DNA of 64,000 nt from an uncultured Gammaproteobacteria bacterium (GCA_943788815.1 CALSRS010000001.1:682001-746000), one strand, 5' to 3'. Shown: positions 1 through 9,577, numbered from the stretch's first letter. The notes: generated by a model from the letters alone, not told the origin. Translations and numbers: made by a program.

Positions 1-436
1 TTTTTCCGAATAGTTTCGCATCCAGGCTGAACGGTCCCGGACCATAGGCAAAGATAGCCATAAAAACAAGAAAATATACCGTGGCCAGTTCACCGCCGTT
101 AAAGGTGGGGAACCATGCCGCATGTGATGACAGATAGGCCATAACCATGAGGATGGCCGTTAAAAGGGCTGCAGGACGGGTAAACAAGCCGAGTATAATC
201 AACAGCCCGACATAAAATTCAATAACGCCAGCCACAAACAGCATATTAATTCCAACATCTATCCCAAAAAAATCTTTGCCACCGGTAAGGGCTTGTGCTC
301 TCTCACCAAACATCTTTCCATATCCATGACCAAACACCATCATGATCCCACATCCTATCCTTAGACACTCCCAACTGATGGTCTGGATCTTGTTTGCGAT
401 AGATTCAAGCCTGGCATTGATTGAAGTAAAGATCAT
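1..436 (-). CDS. DoxX family membrane protein (3' end cut by the window)
   Basis: An open frame reads from ATG at 436 to the window edge without a stop, giving about 145 residues. The protein is hydrophobic with four likely membrane spans, and contains the family-like stretches FGHGYGKMFGE, VIEFYVGLLIILGLFTRPAA and, near the end, GPGPFSLDAKLFG. DoxX/DoxD-type proteins are small inner-membrane proteins of about 130-160 residues, so only a few residues should be missing. The start has a good ribosome site (AAGGAG at 442-447, five bases upstream). DoxX members are linked to thiosulfate:quinone oxidation or redox stress in some organisms, but most have no known job, and none is assigned here. Confidence 0.8.
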   Translation of the reverse strand, partial: MIFTSINARLESIANKIQTISWECLRIGCGIMMVFGHGYGKMFGERAQALTGGKDFFGIDVGINMLFVAGVIEFYVGLLIILGLFTRPAALLTAILMVMAYLSSHAAWFPTFNGGELATVYFLVFMAIFAYGPGPFSLDAKLFGK

Positions 437-457
437 TGTTTGCTCCTTGGTCAGTTT

Positions 458-559
458 TTAATAGATAGTATCGGGGACAGAAGACAGCTTTTGTTGAGCT
501 GAAAGTGGAGCAGCAACTAGCAACAATAAAACTATGGTTCCATATATTCGATTGCTCAA
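458..559 (-). CDS. possible 33-residue exported micropeptide
   Basis: A short frame starting with TTG (557-559) encodes 33 residues that look like a Sec signal peptide with a tiny mature part: a hydrophobic core (TIVLLLLVAA) and the cleavage-like site PLSA before QQKLSSVPDTIY. AGGA lies 11 bases upstream across an A-run. It ends 21 bases before the DoxX start on the same strand, so the two may be co-transcribed. It may be a genuine small protein, a leader peptide, or the remnant of a longer exported gene. The only evidence is composition, so confidence is low. Confidence 0.3.
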   Translation of the reverse strand: MSNRIYGTIVLLLLVAAPLSAQQKLSSVPDTIY

Positions 560-828
560 ATGTTTTTTTTTCCTGATTTTAGTATTTAACTAGGGCCTAG
601 CGAGTCATATTGTGCCAATTTTCAAGCTAATCATAGAACAAATAGCGCTGGCTTGCATACCACAACTTAAGCCGTAATATTAATATTTCCTTTAATTTAA
701 CAAGTAAATGTTTAAAATCAGTATGCAAGTATTATGAAATCTTCAGCAACACCTTAAAAATTATTTAAGTTAAATAAATATTTCCATATAGTGGGACTTA
801 TAAGGTTTAACTAACACAGGCAATCAAT

Positions 829-1965
829 ATGATTAAATTCAAAATTAAATATGCAATTATTATTGCACTTGGCATTTCTCCGATTGCATCACTACAAGCA
901 CAGAATCTAGACCAGCAAACCGCCTTATTGGTCGAGGAACTGAGACTGGAAGAATCTGATATGGCGATGAGGGATCTCCCACGCTGGAAAAAACCGGATA
1001 AAGTCTATATAAATATCTCAAGATTTACCCCTGACAGCGAAGAACAAAAAATGATGCTCGACGCGGCGAGAGAGGTAGCGGGTGATGTGGAAATCATCCC
1101 TGTTAAGAATAATCTGGATGAGGAAATCGTAAATAACATGGAGGTATTAATTAGTCGCTGCGACATCGATGACATGCTGAATGCGAAAAACCTTCTTTGG
1201 TTTCAACATTCAGCCCATGGTGTAGATGATTGTCTAACACCTGACACAATAAGAAAGGACTTTGTCCTCACCAATGCACAGCATACCTCGGGACCACCCA
1301 TAGCTGAGCATGTCATAGGCATGATAATGATGATGAGTCGGGGCTTGCTACAACTACATTCGGCCCAGATAGAGCATAATTGGATCCGTCGTGCTTCAGG
1401 TATACCCATAATTGAAATCAAGGGTAAAACATTGCTTGTAGCAGGACTTGGAGGCATAGGCACAGCTGTAGCATACAGGGCCCACGCCCTAGGGATGCGT
1501 GTATTGGCAACGCGTAACTCCAGCCGGAGTGGACCTGATTTTGTTGAATACGTAGGACTGTCTGATGAATTATATGAACTTTCCAAACAGGCTGACGTGG
1601 TCGTAAATACCCTGCCCATGACACCAGATACGGCTGGCTTATTTAATAAACAGTTTTTCGACACGGTAAAGAAAGGCGCCTATTACATATCTGTAGGCAG
1701 AGGCGAGACCACGGTAACCAGTGACCTGATAGACGCCCTTAAGGATGGTAGACTGACCGCCGCTGGCCTTGATGTGACCGTTCCTGAACCCTTACCCAGT
1801 GATCATGAACTGTGGACCTTACCCAATATTATAATCACACCGCATATTGCGGCCCTTACTGATCAAGGTCGCTGGCGGCGTTGGCTAGTCGTCAGGGAAA
1901 ACCTGAGACGATATATCAATGGAGACAAGCTCCTGAATGTTGTTAACAAGGAATTGGGATATTAA
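829..1965 (+). CDS. D-2-hydroxyacid dehydrogenase homologue with a Sec signal peptide
   Basis: 378 residues. The C-terminal two thirds is a standard NAD(P)-binding D-isomer 2-hydroxyacid dehydrogenase: the nucleotide motif GLGGIG at 206-211, then the catalytic Arg (R291 in SVGRGE), Glu (E320 in TVPEPLP) and His (H339 in ITPHIAA). Such enzymes interconvert 2-oxoacids and D-2-hydroxyacids. What is odd is the first 24 residues, a clear Sec-type signal (KFKIKY, then a hydrophobic core, then SLQA before QN), with no twin arginine. Residues 25-60 are an extra segment absent from usual cytosolic relatives. If exported, the enzyme would lack easy access to NAD(H). The neighbouring carboxylate transporter and anion symporter suggest an organic-acid context. 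Confidence 0.85.
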   Translation: MIKFKIKYAIIIALGISPIASLQAQNLDQQTALLVEELRLEESDMAMRDLPRWKKPDKVYINISRFTPDSEEQKMMLDAAREVAGDVEIIPVKNNLDEEIVNNMEVLISRCDIDDMLNAKNLLWFQHSAHGVDDCLTPDTIRKDFVLTNAQHTSGPPIAEHVIGMIMMMSRGLLQLHSAQIEHNWIRRASGIPIIEIKGKTLLVAGLGGIGTAVAYRAHALGMRVLATRNSSRSGPDFVEYVGLSDELYELSKQADVVVNTLPMTPDTAGLFNKQFFDTVKKGAYYISVGRGETTVTSDLIDALKDGRLTAAGLDVTVPEPLPSDHELWTLPNIIITPHIAALTDQGRWRRWLVVRENLRRYINGDKLLNVVNKELGY

Positions 1966-1976
1966 TAGTTTGTGAT

Positions 1977-2013
1977 GTGGGAGTGTCATTGCTCACTCCC
2001 ACTTGTTATTTTT
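1977..2013 (+). terminator. Rho-independent terminator after the dehydrogenase gene
   Basis: A perfect 9-bp stem, GTGGGAGTG (1977-1985) with CACTCCCAC (1994-2002), has an 8-base loop and is followed by TTGTTATTTTT. It begins 12 bases after the stop codon of the plus-strand dehydrogenase and lies between convergent genes. Confidence 0.85.
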
Positions 2014-2199
2014 AGTATCTTAGGTCTGAGTAATATATCAGTTACTCGTTACCGCAAATTATTCACCATGCCAATTTGCAATGTCGTTATTATCTGAATC
2101 CCACTCTCATGAGTCTGAGAGTCTAAATGTAATTAATCCCGTCCATAGTCATTTTTATCAGCTTATCAAACTACTGTTTGCGATATTGATGATTAACTG

Positions 2200-3120
2200 T
2201 TATTGCATGGTTTGTTGTTTTACGAGATCAGCAAATGCCTCGCCCTGCAGGTAACCGTTATACATATTCGCATTGGTCATGAATTGCTGGAACTCAGGAT
2301 GAACAACAACTTTTGAAAGCATCGCATCAAGTTTGGCAACCACATCATCGGGGACATCTTTCGATGCCATAACTCCTCGCCAGTGCTCGGTTACTACCTC
2401 ATAACCTTTTTCTGCAAATGTAGGTGCCTCTTCAAATGGTGCAAATCGTTCTTGGGTAGCTAATGCAAGTACCCGTAATTTACCTGCCTTATAATTAGCG
2501 ATCATTTCACTGGGGTTTGCTACGGCCACATCGATATGACCACCGAGGACGGCAACGACAGGTTCACTTCCACCACGATAGGGGATGTAATTTAAATCAA
2601 TACCAGCTGCAGCTTCAAAATCCTTCACCAGGCTTTCATCCACAGATTTGATACTGAAGCCACCTATCGAGATCTTATTTGAATTCACCTTGGCATCTGC
2701 GACCAGGTCTTCGATAGTTTGATAAGGGCTGTCTTGCTTTACTAACATAACAAAGGGATCCCTGACGACTCGGCTTACATATTTGAAATCATCTATAGAT
2801 AACCTGCCGTTGGGATCAGGAAATAATTCAGTCATACTTCTTGTATTAGTCATGATGATATATCCATCGGTTTTTTGACCAAGGACATAACTCATTGCTA
2901 CCTTACCTGAGCCACCTTCCTTATTAACAACGACAATAGGCTGTCCAATATATTGTTCTCCAACCTTTGCTATCATCCTTGCCATCAGGTCATGACCCGA
3001 ACCCGCGCTGGACCAGCATATTAGTGTAATAGGCTTTTCCGGGTATTCAGCCTGGACCGGTACGCTTAGTACCAAACCCATCAGGATTGATACGATTAAA
3101 CTGGTAAATTTTCCCCACAT
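2200..3120 (-). CDS. tctC: TctC/Bug family periplasmic solute-binding protein of a tripartite tricarboxylate transporter
   Basis: 306 residues from the start chosen here. An in-frame ATG 13 codons upstream (3159) exists, but ATG at 3120 has a good GGAG ribosome site 7 bases ahead and begins directly with a Sec signal (MWGKFTSL to PVQA, before EYPEKPI). The mature protein has family hallmarks: YPEKPITLI, the ligand-loop stretch SSAGSGHDLMAR and the IPYRGGSEPVVAVLGGHID region. TctC-type proteins capture carboxylates for TctAB. It lies at the end of the tctB-tctA-prpD-like-tctC block but 210 bases past the previous gene, so it may also have its own promoter. The ligand cannot be told from sequence. 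Confidence 0.9.
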   Translation of the reverse strand: MWGKFTSLIVSILMGLVLSVPVQAEYPEKPITLICWSSAGSGHDLMARMIAKVGEQYIGQPIVVVNKEGGSGKVAMSYVLGQKTDGYIIMTNTRSMTELFPDPNGRLSIDDFKYVSRVVRDPFVMLVKQDSPYQTIEDLVADAKVNSNKISIGGFSIKSVDESLVKDFEAAAGIDLNYIPYRGGSEPVVAVLGGHIDVAVANPSEMIANYKAGKLRVLALATQERFAPFEEAPTFAEKGYEVVTEHWRGVMASKDVPDDVVAKLDAMLSKVVVHPEFQQFMTNANMYNGYLQGEAFADLVKQQTMQ

Positions 3121-3330
3121 AATAATTCTCCAGATTATTTGTTTAATAAAGCTTTGCATGAGTCCATCCAGAACTTCTCAGAACAAGCAAAGCAAAATAT
3201 CATTTTCACTTCGTTTACAAAATCAAATATCGATCATATTTAATTTTGGCCGCAGTTCCATGGACAACATGAATATCTGATTCTAATCAGTGTTTCGTAA
3301 AATTATATCTCAGTTTGCAACTTTAAGTTT

Positions 3331-4773
3331 TTAGGCTACTTCACCCTGAATTAATCCTGCTAATACGCTTACATCATTCATCTCCACAATACCCTGACTT
3401 TGCTCTATCAACAATTCCGTCTGCTCTGAATTCAATACACCTTCACAGCAATTTCTGACTTTATCGTTTAGTTGGTCCTGAGTTAATGGATTTTCTGGAC
3501 CGCCCCGATATCTTTCATCGGCGTCACCCGTAATAACCTCGCCATTTTCCAGTTCAATGATGATGGAGGAACGCATTTTATCAAATCCCATAGCTTCAAT
3601 ATCAGGATCAAATTCTGTCACCATACGAAGTTGCATGGCCTGCATGGCATCTCCTTGTACAAATGCATCTTCAAACTCCACTTTCCCAGCCTTACGGTTC
3701 AGGGCAATCATAGAGAGCACCGCCTGTAATGAGAATTTCGCCTGCAAGTGATTATTGGCAATAGGATAGCGAATAGGATTTAGGATATTGGAACCGGCCT
3801 TGATAGTGACCTGCTTGATGGAATCTGCCTGGATATCATTTTCTATCACTAGTTTTAACATCAGGTCTATGGTCGGGTGTGTTAATACGCCGCAGGGATA
3901 AGGTTTGATACTGACTCCCGGATCGATAATAGTCCAGGGCGCGCCAAAATCCACATTCAAGGTTTTGGCCTCTGTCAGACCGCCTCCATGTACCGCAAAA
4001 TAACCCCAGGGTCCATCGAGTGATGATTTATCGGCGGTATATCCCATACTTGCCAATATTGCAGCGGTCACACCATTCTCAGATGCCCTGCCCACATGCA
4101 AAGGCTTGGTCATGGTTCCAAAATTACAACGTATCCCTGCAGCAAAGCTGGCCGCAATCCCAAAGCCTTGACGTAACTCGTCTCCGGATAAATCTAATAA
4201 TTTTGCCGCGGCTGCATAGGCGCCAAAGGTCCCAACCGTACCACTGGAATGAAATCCTTGCTTGTAATGCTGGGAATACATCCACTCTGATATCTTGCAC
4301 TCCACCTCAAAACCAGTCAGAAACGCAAGCATAAACGTTTCCCCTGTTACCTTTCCGAGCTTCTGGCTGATAACCAGTGATGCAGTTAATGGAGGAATGG
4401 TTGGGTGGGTTAATAAACCATATATATGATCAGGATCTTCGCTGACCTGTGAATCATCCCAGTCATGGGCATGACCTGCGGTACCAAGTACCCTGGCGGC
4501 GGCGGGTGCCGGCACCCTGGTTCCTGGATATCCCAGTAACTCTGCTTCCTCCTTGCCACCTTGCTCTGCTGCCAGTTTTGACAGTATCAAGGCCGTCTCA
4601 TGATCTGAACCGGCGACATACAAGCCCAGTCCATCGAGCAGACACCGTTTACCTATGGCAATCGCCTCCTTGGGAATCGTCTCAAATCGAGTGGACTCAA
4701 TAAACGTTGCTGCCCTTTGTGTTATCTGACTATCAGCAGGGACTTCGGCAAACGGATTGTGTTGAATAGACAT
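3331..4773 (-). CDS. MmgE/PrpD family protein (2-methylcitrate dehydratase-like)
   Basis: 480 residues, the usual length for the family, with AHDWDDS near residue 100 and KPYPCGVLTHPTIDLML near residue 300. The family includes 2-methylcitrate dehydratase, cis-aconitate decarboxylase and epimerase or hydrolase relatives acting on di- and tricarboxylates. AGGAAA stands five bases before the ATG. It is wedged between tctA (29-base gap) and tctC, so the most natural guess is that it works on the acid brought in by this transporter. No methylcitrate synthase or lyase is present, so I do not call it prpD. Confidence 0.85.
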   Translation of the reverse strand: MSIQHNPFAEVPADSQITQRAATFIESTRFETIPKEAIAIGKRCLLDGLGLYVAGSDHETALILSKLAAEQGGKEEAELLGYPGTRVPAPAAARVLGTAGHAHDWDDSQVSEDPDHIYGLLTHPTIPPLTASLVISQKLGKVTGETFMLAFLTGFEVECKISEWMYSQHYKQGFHSSGTVGTFGAYAAAAKLLDLSGDELRQGFGIAASFAAGIRCNFGTMTKPLHVGRASENGVTAAILASMGYTADKSSLDGPWGYFAVHGGGLTEAKTLNVDFGAPWTIIDPGVSIKPYPCGVLTHPTIDLMLKLVIENDIQADSIKQVTIKAGSNILNPIRYPIANNHLQAKFSLQAVLSMIALNRKAGKVEFEDAFVQGDAMQAMQLRMVTEFDPDIEAMGFDKMRSSIIIELENGEVITGDADERYRGGPENPLTQDQLNDKVRNCCEGVLNSEQTELLIEQSQGIVEMNDVSVLAGLIQGEVA

Positions 4774-4802
4774 TCAAGTTTCCTCATCAAATAATTAGTT
4801 AA

Positions 4803-6281
4803 TCAGTTGGTAGGTTTTGCCAACCGGTTCATAATAATCGGGCTTAACAGTGACAATACTGCCATGACCAGTAGTCCAGCGCTAATAGGCTGTTTTACAA
4901 AGACAGTATAATCACCGCCTGAAATAATCAGGGCTCGTCGGAAATTCTCCTCCAGAATGCCGCCTAGTACCAGAGCAAGTATGATTGGAGAGGCAGGAAA
5001 ATCCAGTTTCTTCAGGATATATCCTAATAAGCCAAATGCGAACATGACCCACACATCCACAATACTGTTGTTATAGCCATAAGACCCGACCACCGATATT
5101 GCCGCTATCACCGATAACAGCAAGGGTTTAGGTGCCGAGATCACCTTGATCCAAAGTGGCACACCGATTAATCCCAGAATTAACTGTGCAATACAAGCAA
5201 CAAATAATCCGGCAAAGATGCCATAAACAATTTCGCCATTTGTTTGAAACAACAAGGGCCCGGGTTGAATATTGTGGAGCATCAAAGCACCCAGCAAAAC
5301 AGCGGAGGTGGCCGACCCCGGAATCCCCAGCGTTAATAATGGCACCAATGATCCCCCTACGACGGCATTATTACCAGCTTCTGGTGCAGCGACCCCTTCC
5401 AGGCATCCCTTACCAAACTTTTCCTTGTTACTGGAAAACCGCTTTACTTCGTTATAACAAATAAACGCCGTGATTGTTGCGCCCGCGCCGGGTAAAACAC
5501 CGATAATAGAACCGAGAATAGAGGAATGCAGATAGACCTTCCATAGGCCCAGTAATTCACGCATTTTTGGCATGGCGTAAGACAGCACCACCGACTTTGT
5601 CTTAGTGAATCCTTTCTCTATGTCATAAAAAACTGATGACATGGCAAACAAACCGATTAAGGCCGGAATGAAACTTATCCCATCCATCAACTTTGGAATG
5701 CCAAAGGTAAAACGTTCCTCACCGGTAAAGCCATCCAAACCTATCGTCGTTAGAAACAAGCCTATTAACATAACGAGAAAACCCTTGAGCAGATTGTCAC
5801 TAGCCAGACTGGCGATGATTGCTAATCCAAACACAGCCAGGGAAAAGTATTCTGGTGCCCCAAACGACAGGGCTACCCTGGCAAGGGGTTCTGAAAACGC
5901 AAATAGCACTATTGCACCAATCATACCGCCAATACTTGACGCCACCACGGAGGTCGTCAAGGCAAGACCCGGTTTACCTTGTTTTGTCAGTTCATAACCG
6001 TCCAGCAAGGTTGCGGCGGCCGGCGGTGTGCCCGGTGTTCCTATGGCAATCGCCGTAATCGAACCACCATATTCACCAGCGAGATAGACTGAGACCAGTA
6101 GCAGGACAGACACAACGGGATCCATGCCAAAGGTAAACGGCACCATCAGGGCAACGGCTGTGGATGCGCTTAAACCTGGCAGTACGCCACAAAGAATACC
6201 AATTAGCACACCTGAAATTATGGCAATTAAGGCTGGTAGATTTGCAATTGTGGAGAAACCCAATATGAGATTATCTAGCAT
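4803..6281 (-). CDS. tctA: TctA family large membrane subunit of a tripartite tricarboxylate transporter
   Basis: 492 residues, close to the usual 500, with about twelve hydrophobic spans. Conserved glycine-rich segments are visible: GILCGVLPGLSASTAVALM near residue 35, AIAIGTPGTPPAAATLLDGY near 78 and its second-half counterpart LGIPGSATSAVLLGALMLH near 320. This is the channel-forming subunit that moves the carboxylate with a cation. Its start lies 3 bases after the tctB stop, indicating co-transcription and probably coupled translation. Confidence 0.95.
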   Translation of the reverse strand: MLDNLILGFSTIANLPALIAIISGVLIGILCGVLPGLSASTAVALMVPFTFGMDPVVSVLLLVSVYLAGEYGGSITAIAIGTPGTPPAAATLLDGYELTKQGKPGLALTTSVVASSIGGMIGAIVLFAFSEPLARVALSFGAPEYFSLAVFGLAIIASLASDNLLKGFLVMLIGLFLTTIGLDGFTGEERFTFGIPKLMDGISFIPALIGLFAMSSVFYDIEKGFTKTKSVVLSYAMPKMRELLGLWKVYLHSSILGSIIGVLPGAGATITAFICYNEVKRFSSNKEKFGKGCLEGVAAPEAGNNAVVGGSLVPLLTLGIPGSATSAVLLGALMLHNIQPGPLLFQTNGEIVYGIFAGLFVACIAQLILGLIGVPLWIKVISAPKPLLLSVIAAISVVGSYGYNNSIVDVWVMFAFGLLGYILKKLDFPASPIILALVLGGILEENFRRALIISGGDYTVFVKQPISAGLLVMAVLSLLSPIIMNRLAKPTN

Positions 6282-6284
6282 GGA

Positions 6285-6740
6285 TTATTCCCCTAACAAA
6301 CCTTGAGGCAAGGGGATATTCAGCACTTCAACAAAAACACCATACAGTCCTGCCGTTACCAGGATGACACTGATCAACATCAATGGGTAACGTCTTAACC
6401 CGGCAAGCATAGGTATGATAAACAAAACAACCGGGGTAAGAATGAAAAAACCTATGGTCTCCAGGAGTGAGATGTATGCGATCATAATTATGATAACCAC
6501 TATCCCCCGGCAGGATTTTGCATTTTGTGTTTTGCTGGTATTGGCAGGCCTGATAATTAACAATGTCGAGACAAAAATGATACTAGCAAGGACCACACGC
6601 GGGTAGGTGGAAGCGGACATTGCACCGGGGGAATATGGTTCATCCATGCCACCTATCAAAGCATACATGACCATAGCGATGATTATCATCATCAGTGCAA
6701 ATAAACGATCGCTATTTTTAAAAAAATTAATTACTTTCAT
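6285..6740 (-). CDS. tctB: TctB family small membrane subunit of a tripartite tricarboxylate transporter
   Basis: 151 residues with four hydrophobic spans, the expected size and topology for TctB. The N-terminal stretch FALMMIIIAMVMYALIGG and the segment SPGAMSASTYPRVVL fit the family. It is the first gene of the minus-strand block and is divergent from the DASS symporter gene across 235 bases (6741-6975), which must hold both promoters. I could not single out a convincing promoter there. Confidence 0.9.
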   Translation of the reverse strand: MKVINFFKNSDRLFALMMIIIAMVMYALIGGMDEPYSPGAMSASTYPRVVLASIIFVSTLLIIRPANTSKTQNAKSCRGIVVIIIMIAYISLLETIGFFILTPVVLFIIPMLAGLRRYPLMLISVILVTAGLYGVFVEVLNIPLPQGLLGE

Positions 6741-6975
6741 TGTGAAAATCCACCTAGATACAAGAATATAATATCATCAACTTCTAGCAACAAGTCGTCT
6801 TCAATGTCGCAATTTAATAAATATTTTCATGAACTGATTAAGCTGAATCTTACATTTATATATTATCCCCCCACATGGAGCCACATTATGGATAAAAAGT
6901 GTATTACAGTTGTTTACCATGACTATTAGCATTATCCTTGTGACTAATAATTAATAACCTAAAACTGTATTTTTA

Positions 6976-8466
6976 ATGTCCCGCGCAAATATTGGACTAA
7001 TTTCTGGTATAGCATTATTTACTGTATTAATACTAATACCAACACCCGAAGGCATGCCCGTTGCTGCCCAGTATGTTGCGGCCGTTGCTGCACTGATGGC
7101 CGTATTCTGGATGACCGAAGCAATCCCTATTCCCGCCACGTCTTTGTTACCAATATTCCTGTACCCATTATTTGGAGTAATGCCTGGTACTCAGGTCACA
7201 CTTTCCTATGCTAATCATTTAATTTACCTGTACATGGGTGGTTTCTTAATTGCAGTCACCATGGAGAAGTGGAATCTACATAAACGGATTGCCCTACAGA
7301 CCATTAGATTGATTGGAATCACACCCGACAGGATCGTCCTTGGATTTATGGTTGCCACAGGTTTTCTTTCCATGTGGATTAGTAATACCGCCGCATCCAT
7401 GATGATGGTTACAATAGCCATGGCGGTCGTCAGTCAGATCATCCGAGAAATCCAGGCCGACGAAACACTATCCGTAAATACCAGCATCGGACAATTCAAC
7501 TTTGCCGCCGCTTTAATGTTGGGCATCGCCTACAGCGCCTCAGTCGGTGGCGTTGCCACTTTGGTTGGGACACCTACTAATGCCGTGTTTGCCGGTATAG
7601 TTGAGAGCACATTTGGCATCACTATCAGCCTGGTGGACTGGATGAAAATAGGATTTCCCCTGGCTGTAGTCATGTTATTTATTACCTGGTTTCTCCTGGT
7701 GAAAGTGATTTATCCAAGCGAGATTAAGCACCTGCCCGGCGGCAAGGAAACCATAAATCGCGAATTAAAACTTCTGGGAAAAATGACTAAAGAAGAAAAG
7801 ATGGTATTAACCGTTTTTTTAAGCGTCGCTACTTTGTGGTTACTTCGTGGGTTTATCAAAATCGATGCACTGAGTATGGTAGCCGACTCCACCATTGCTG
7901 TTGGTGGCGCGGTGCTATTATTTATCATGCCTTCTAATTTCAAAAAACGTGAATTTTTACTGGACTGGAACACCGCGGTTAAAATTCCATGGGACATCTT
8001 GCTTCTGTTTGGTGGTGGCTTTGCTCTGGCAACGGGATTCAGTGAATCAGGCTTGACTACTTACATGGCCACTCGGCTGACCATACTGGAAGGAACCAGT
8101 ATCTTTTTAATCATTCCCGTGATTGCCGCCATGATAATATTTCTAACAGAATTGACATCCAATACGGCTACAAACTCTATCATGCTCCCCATCATGGCTG
8201 CATTGGCAGGCGCCATGAGCGTGCATCCTTTTGGTTTAATGATAACAACTACCATCGCAGCATCATTTGCCTTTATGTTGCCAGTTGCCACTCCTCCCAA
8301 TGCCATTGTATTTGGAAGCCGATTTATTAACATTGATCAAATGATTAAGGCAGGTGTTTGGCTGAACATCATTGGAATAATTCTTATCTCAATTGTTGTC
8401 TTGTTCTTGTTGCCTGCTGTCTGGGACATCGACCTTAACGTCAATTCACTCGCGTTACCCAATTAA
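6976..8466 (+). CDS. DASS (SLC13/NadC-like) family sodium:anion symporter
   Basis: 496 residues with about eleven to twelve hydrophobic spans. Both Ser-Asn-Thr signatures of the divalent anion:sodium symporters are present: WISNTAAS near residue 136 in the first half and TSNTATNS near residue 397 in the second. MTEAIPIPATSLLPI near residue 46 is also typical. Family members import succinate, malate, citrate or sulfate with sodium. I see no strong ribosome site before ATG 6976, so the start is less certain than the identity. Its place opposite TctABC gives two organic-acid importers back to back. Confidence 0.9.
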   Translation: MSRANIGLISGIALFTVLILIPTPEGMPVAAQYVAAVAALMAVFWMTEAIPIPATSLLPIFLYPLFGVMPGTQVTLSYANHLIYLYMGGFLIAVTMEKWNLHKRIALQTIRLIGITPDRIVLGFMVATGFLSMWISNTAASMMMVTIAMAVVSQIIREIQADETLSVNTSIGQFNFAAALMLGIAYSASVGGVATLVGTPTNAVFAGIVESTFGITISLVDWMKIGFPLAVVMLFITWFLLVKVIYPSEIKHLPGGKETINRELKLLGKMTKEEKMVLTVFLSVATLWLLRGFIKIDALSMVADSTIAVGGAVLLFIMPSNFKKREFLLDWNTAVKIPWDILLLFGGGFALATGFSESGLTTYMATRLTILEGTSIFLIIPVIAAMIIFLTELTSNTATNSIMLPIMAALAGAMSVHPFGLMITTTIAASFAFMLPVATPPNAIVFGSRFINIDQMIKAGVWLNIIGIILISIVVLFLLPAVWDIDLNVNSLALPN

Positions 8467-8503
8467 AAATTCTCTTGTGTACGCTTAGCGAATACAGGAT
8501 GAC

Positions 8504-9511
8504 ATGGATTTATTAACTCAGGGATTACTCGGTGCCAGTACCGCCCAGGCTGGTGCAAAACGCGGTGAATTTCGCATAGCATCTATCACCGGATTAATCG
8601 CAGGATTACTACCTGATCTAGATACGCTAATTCGTAGCCAGGACAACCCCTTATTGGTACTCGAGTACCACCGACATTTTACACATTCATTCATTTTTAT
8701 ACCTGTTGGTGCACTGTTGGTATCAGCAATGATCTGGTTAATAAACCGAAAAAAATATCCGTTTAAATCTCTGTATTGGTATTCCCTGCTGGGTATATGT
8801 CTGGCAGGAATACTAGATGCCTGCACCAGTTATGGAACCAGCTTGTTGTGGCCAATCTCAAACGACAAAATTGCCTGGAACCTGATCGCAATAGTAGATC
8901 CAATTTTTTCATTGGTATTACTTATACCCTTAATCATTGGCCTTAAAAAACGATCCCACATTTTCACCAGGACCGGATTGACTCTGGCACTTATGTATTT
9001 GCTTTTGGCCTGGGGACAGTCTCAACGGGCGGAAGAAATTGCAATGAATTTGATAGCTGACAGAAGCCACTCGACGATCAAAAAAATTATCAAACCGACT
9101 ATGGGTAATATAGTTCTCTGGAAATCCATTTATATACACGATGAAAAAATTTATACCGATGCGATTCGTGTCGGGATGTTTGGTAGCAACAAAATATATA
9201 CTGGTAACAGCCTACCGCTATTGAACTCGCAGGGCGATAACCCATTTGTAGATGATAATCAGGCAGGTCGTGATTTTTTACGTTTTGCTGAAATATCAGA
9301 TCACTGGTTGGGTGTTCATCCCTCACGACCAGATATGGCGGGGGACGTTCGCTATACAATGTTACCCATCAGTACCGAACCGCTATGGGGCGTGAATCTA
9401 GAGATAATTGACCAGGAAAAACACCTTGAGGTCATCACCAATCGAAGATTTACGCCATTTATGCGCCAACAGTTTATAAACATGCTACTTGGTAGAAATC
9501 TGGAACAGTGA
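8504..9511 (+). CDS. YdjM-type inner-membrane metal-dependent hydrolase family protein
   Basis: 335 residues. The N-terminus (MDLLTQGLLGASTAQAG), LLPDLDTLI near residue 40 and EYHRHFTHSF near residue 55 are the hallmarks of the YdjM/DUF457 membrane family, with His and Asp residues proposed to bind metal. About four to five membrane spans fill residues 1-165; the remaining 170 residues look like a soluble domain. In E. coli ydjM is an SOS gene, but no LexA-like box is obvious here and no enzymatic activity is firmly known for the family. It follows the symporter by 37 bases and could be read through from it. Confidence 0.85.
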   Translation: MDLLTQGLLGASTAQAGAKRGEFRIASITGLIAGLLPDLDTLIRSQDNPLLVLEYHRHFTHSFIFIPVGALLVSAMIWLINRKKYPFKSLYWYSLLGICLAGILDACTSYGTSLLWPISNDKIAWNLIAIVDPIFSLVLLIPLIIGLKKRSHIFTRTGLTLALMYLLLAWGQSQRAEEIAMNLIADRSHSTIKKIIKPTMGNIVLWKSIYIHDEKIYTDAIRVGMFGSNKIYTGNSLPLLNSQGDNPFVDDNQAGRDFLRFAEISDHWLGVHPSRPDMAGDVRYTMLPISTEPLWGVNLEIIDQEKHLEVITNRRFTPFMRQQFINMLLGRNLEQ

Positions 9512-9577
9512 CATTAATATGATATGCTGAAAATAGTAAAATAAAGTACATCGCATCGCAAAACCCGGAATGTTTCT

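Noticed and set aside
1203-1664. 153-codon minus-strand frame opposite the hydroxyacid dehydrogenase
   Set aside because: The plus-strand gene has all catalytic motifs and a signal peptide; the antisense frame has no recognisable content or ribosome site.
3121-3159. Upstream start for the TctC protein at 3159
   Set aside because: The 13 extra residues lack a ribosome site and would precede a normal signal peptide; GGAG stands before ATG 3120.
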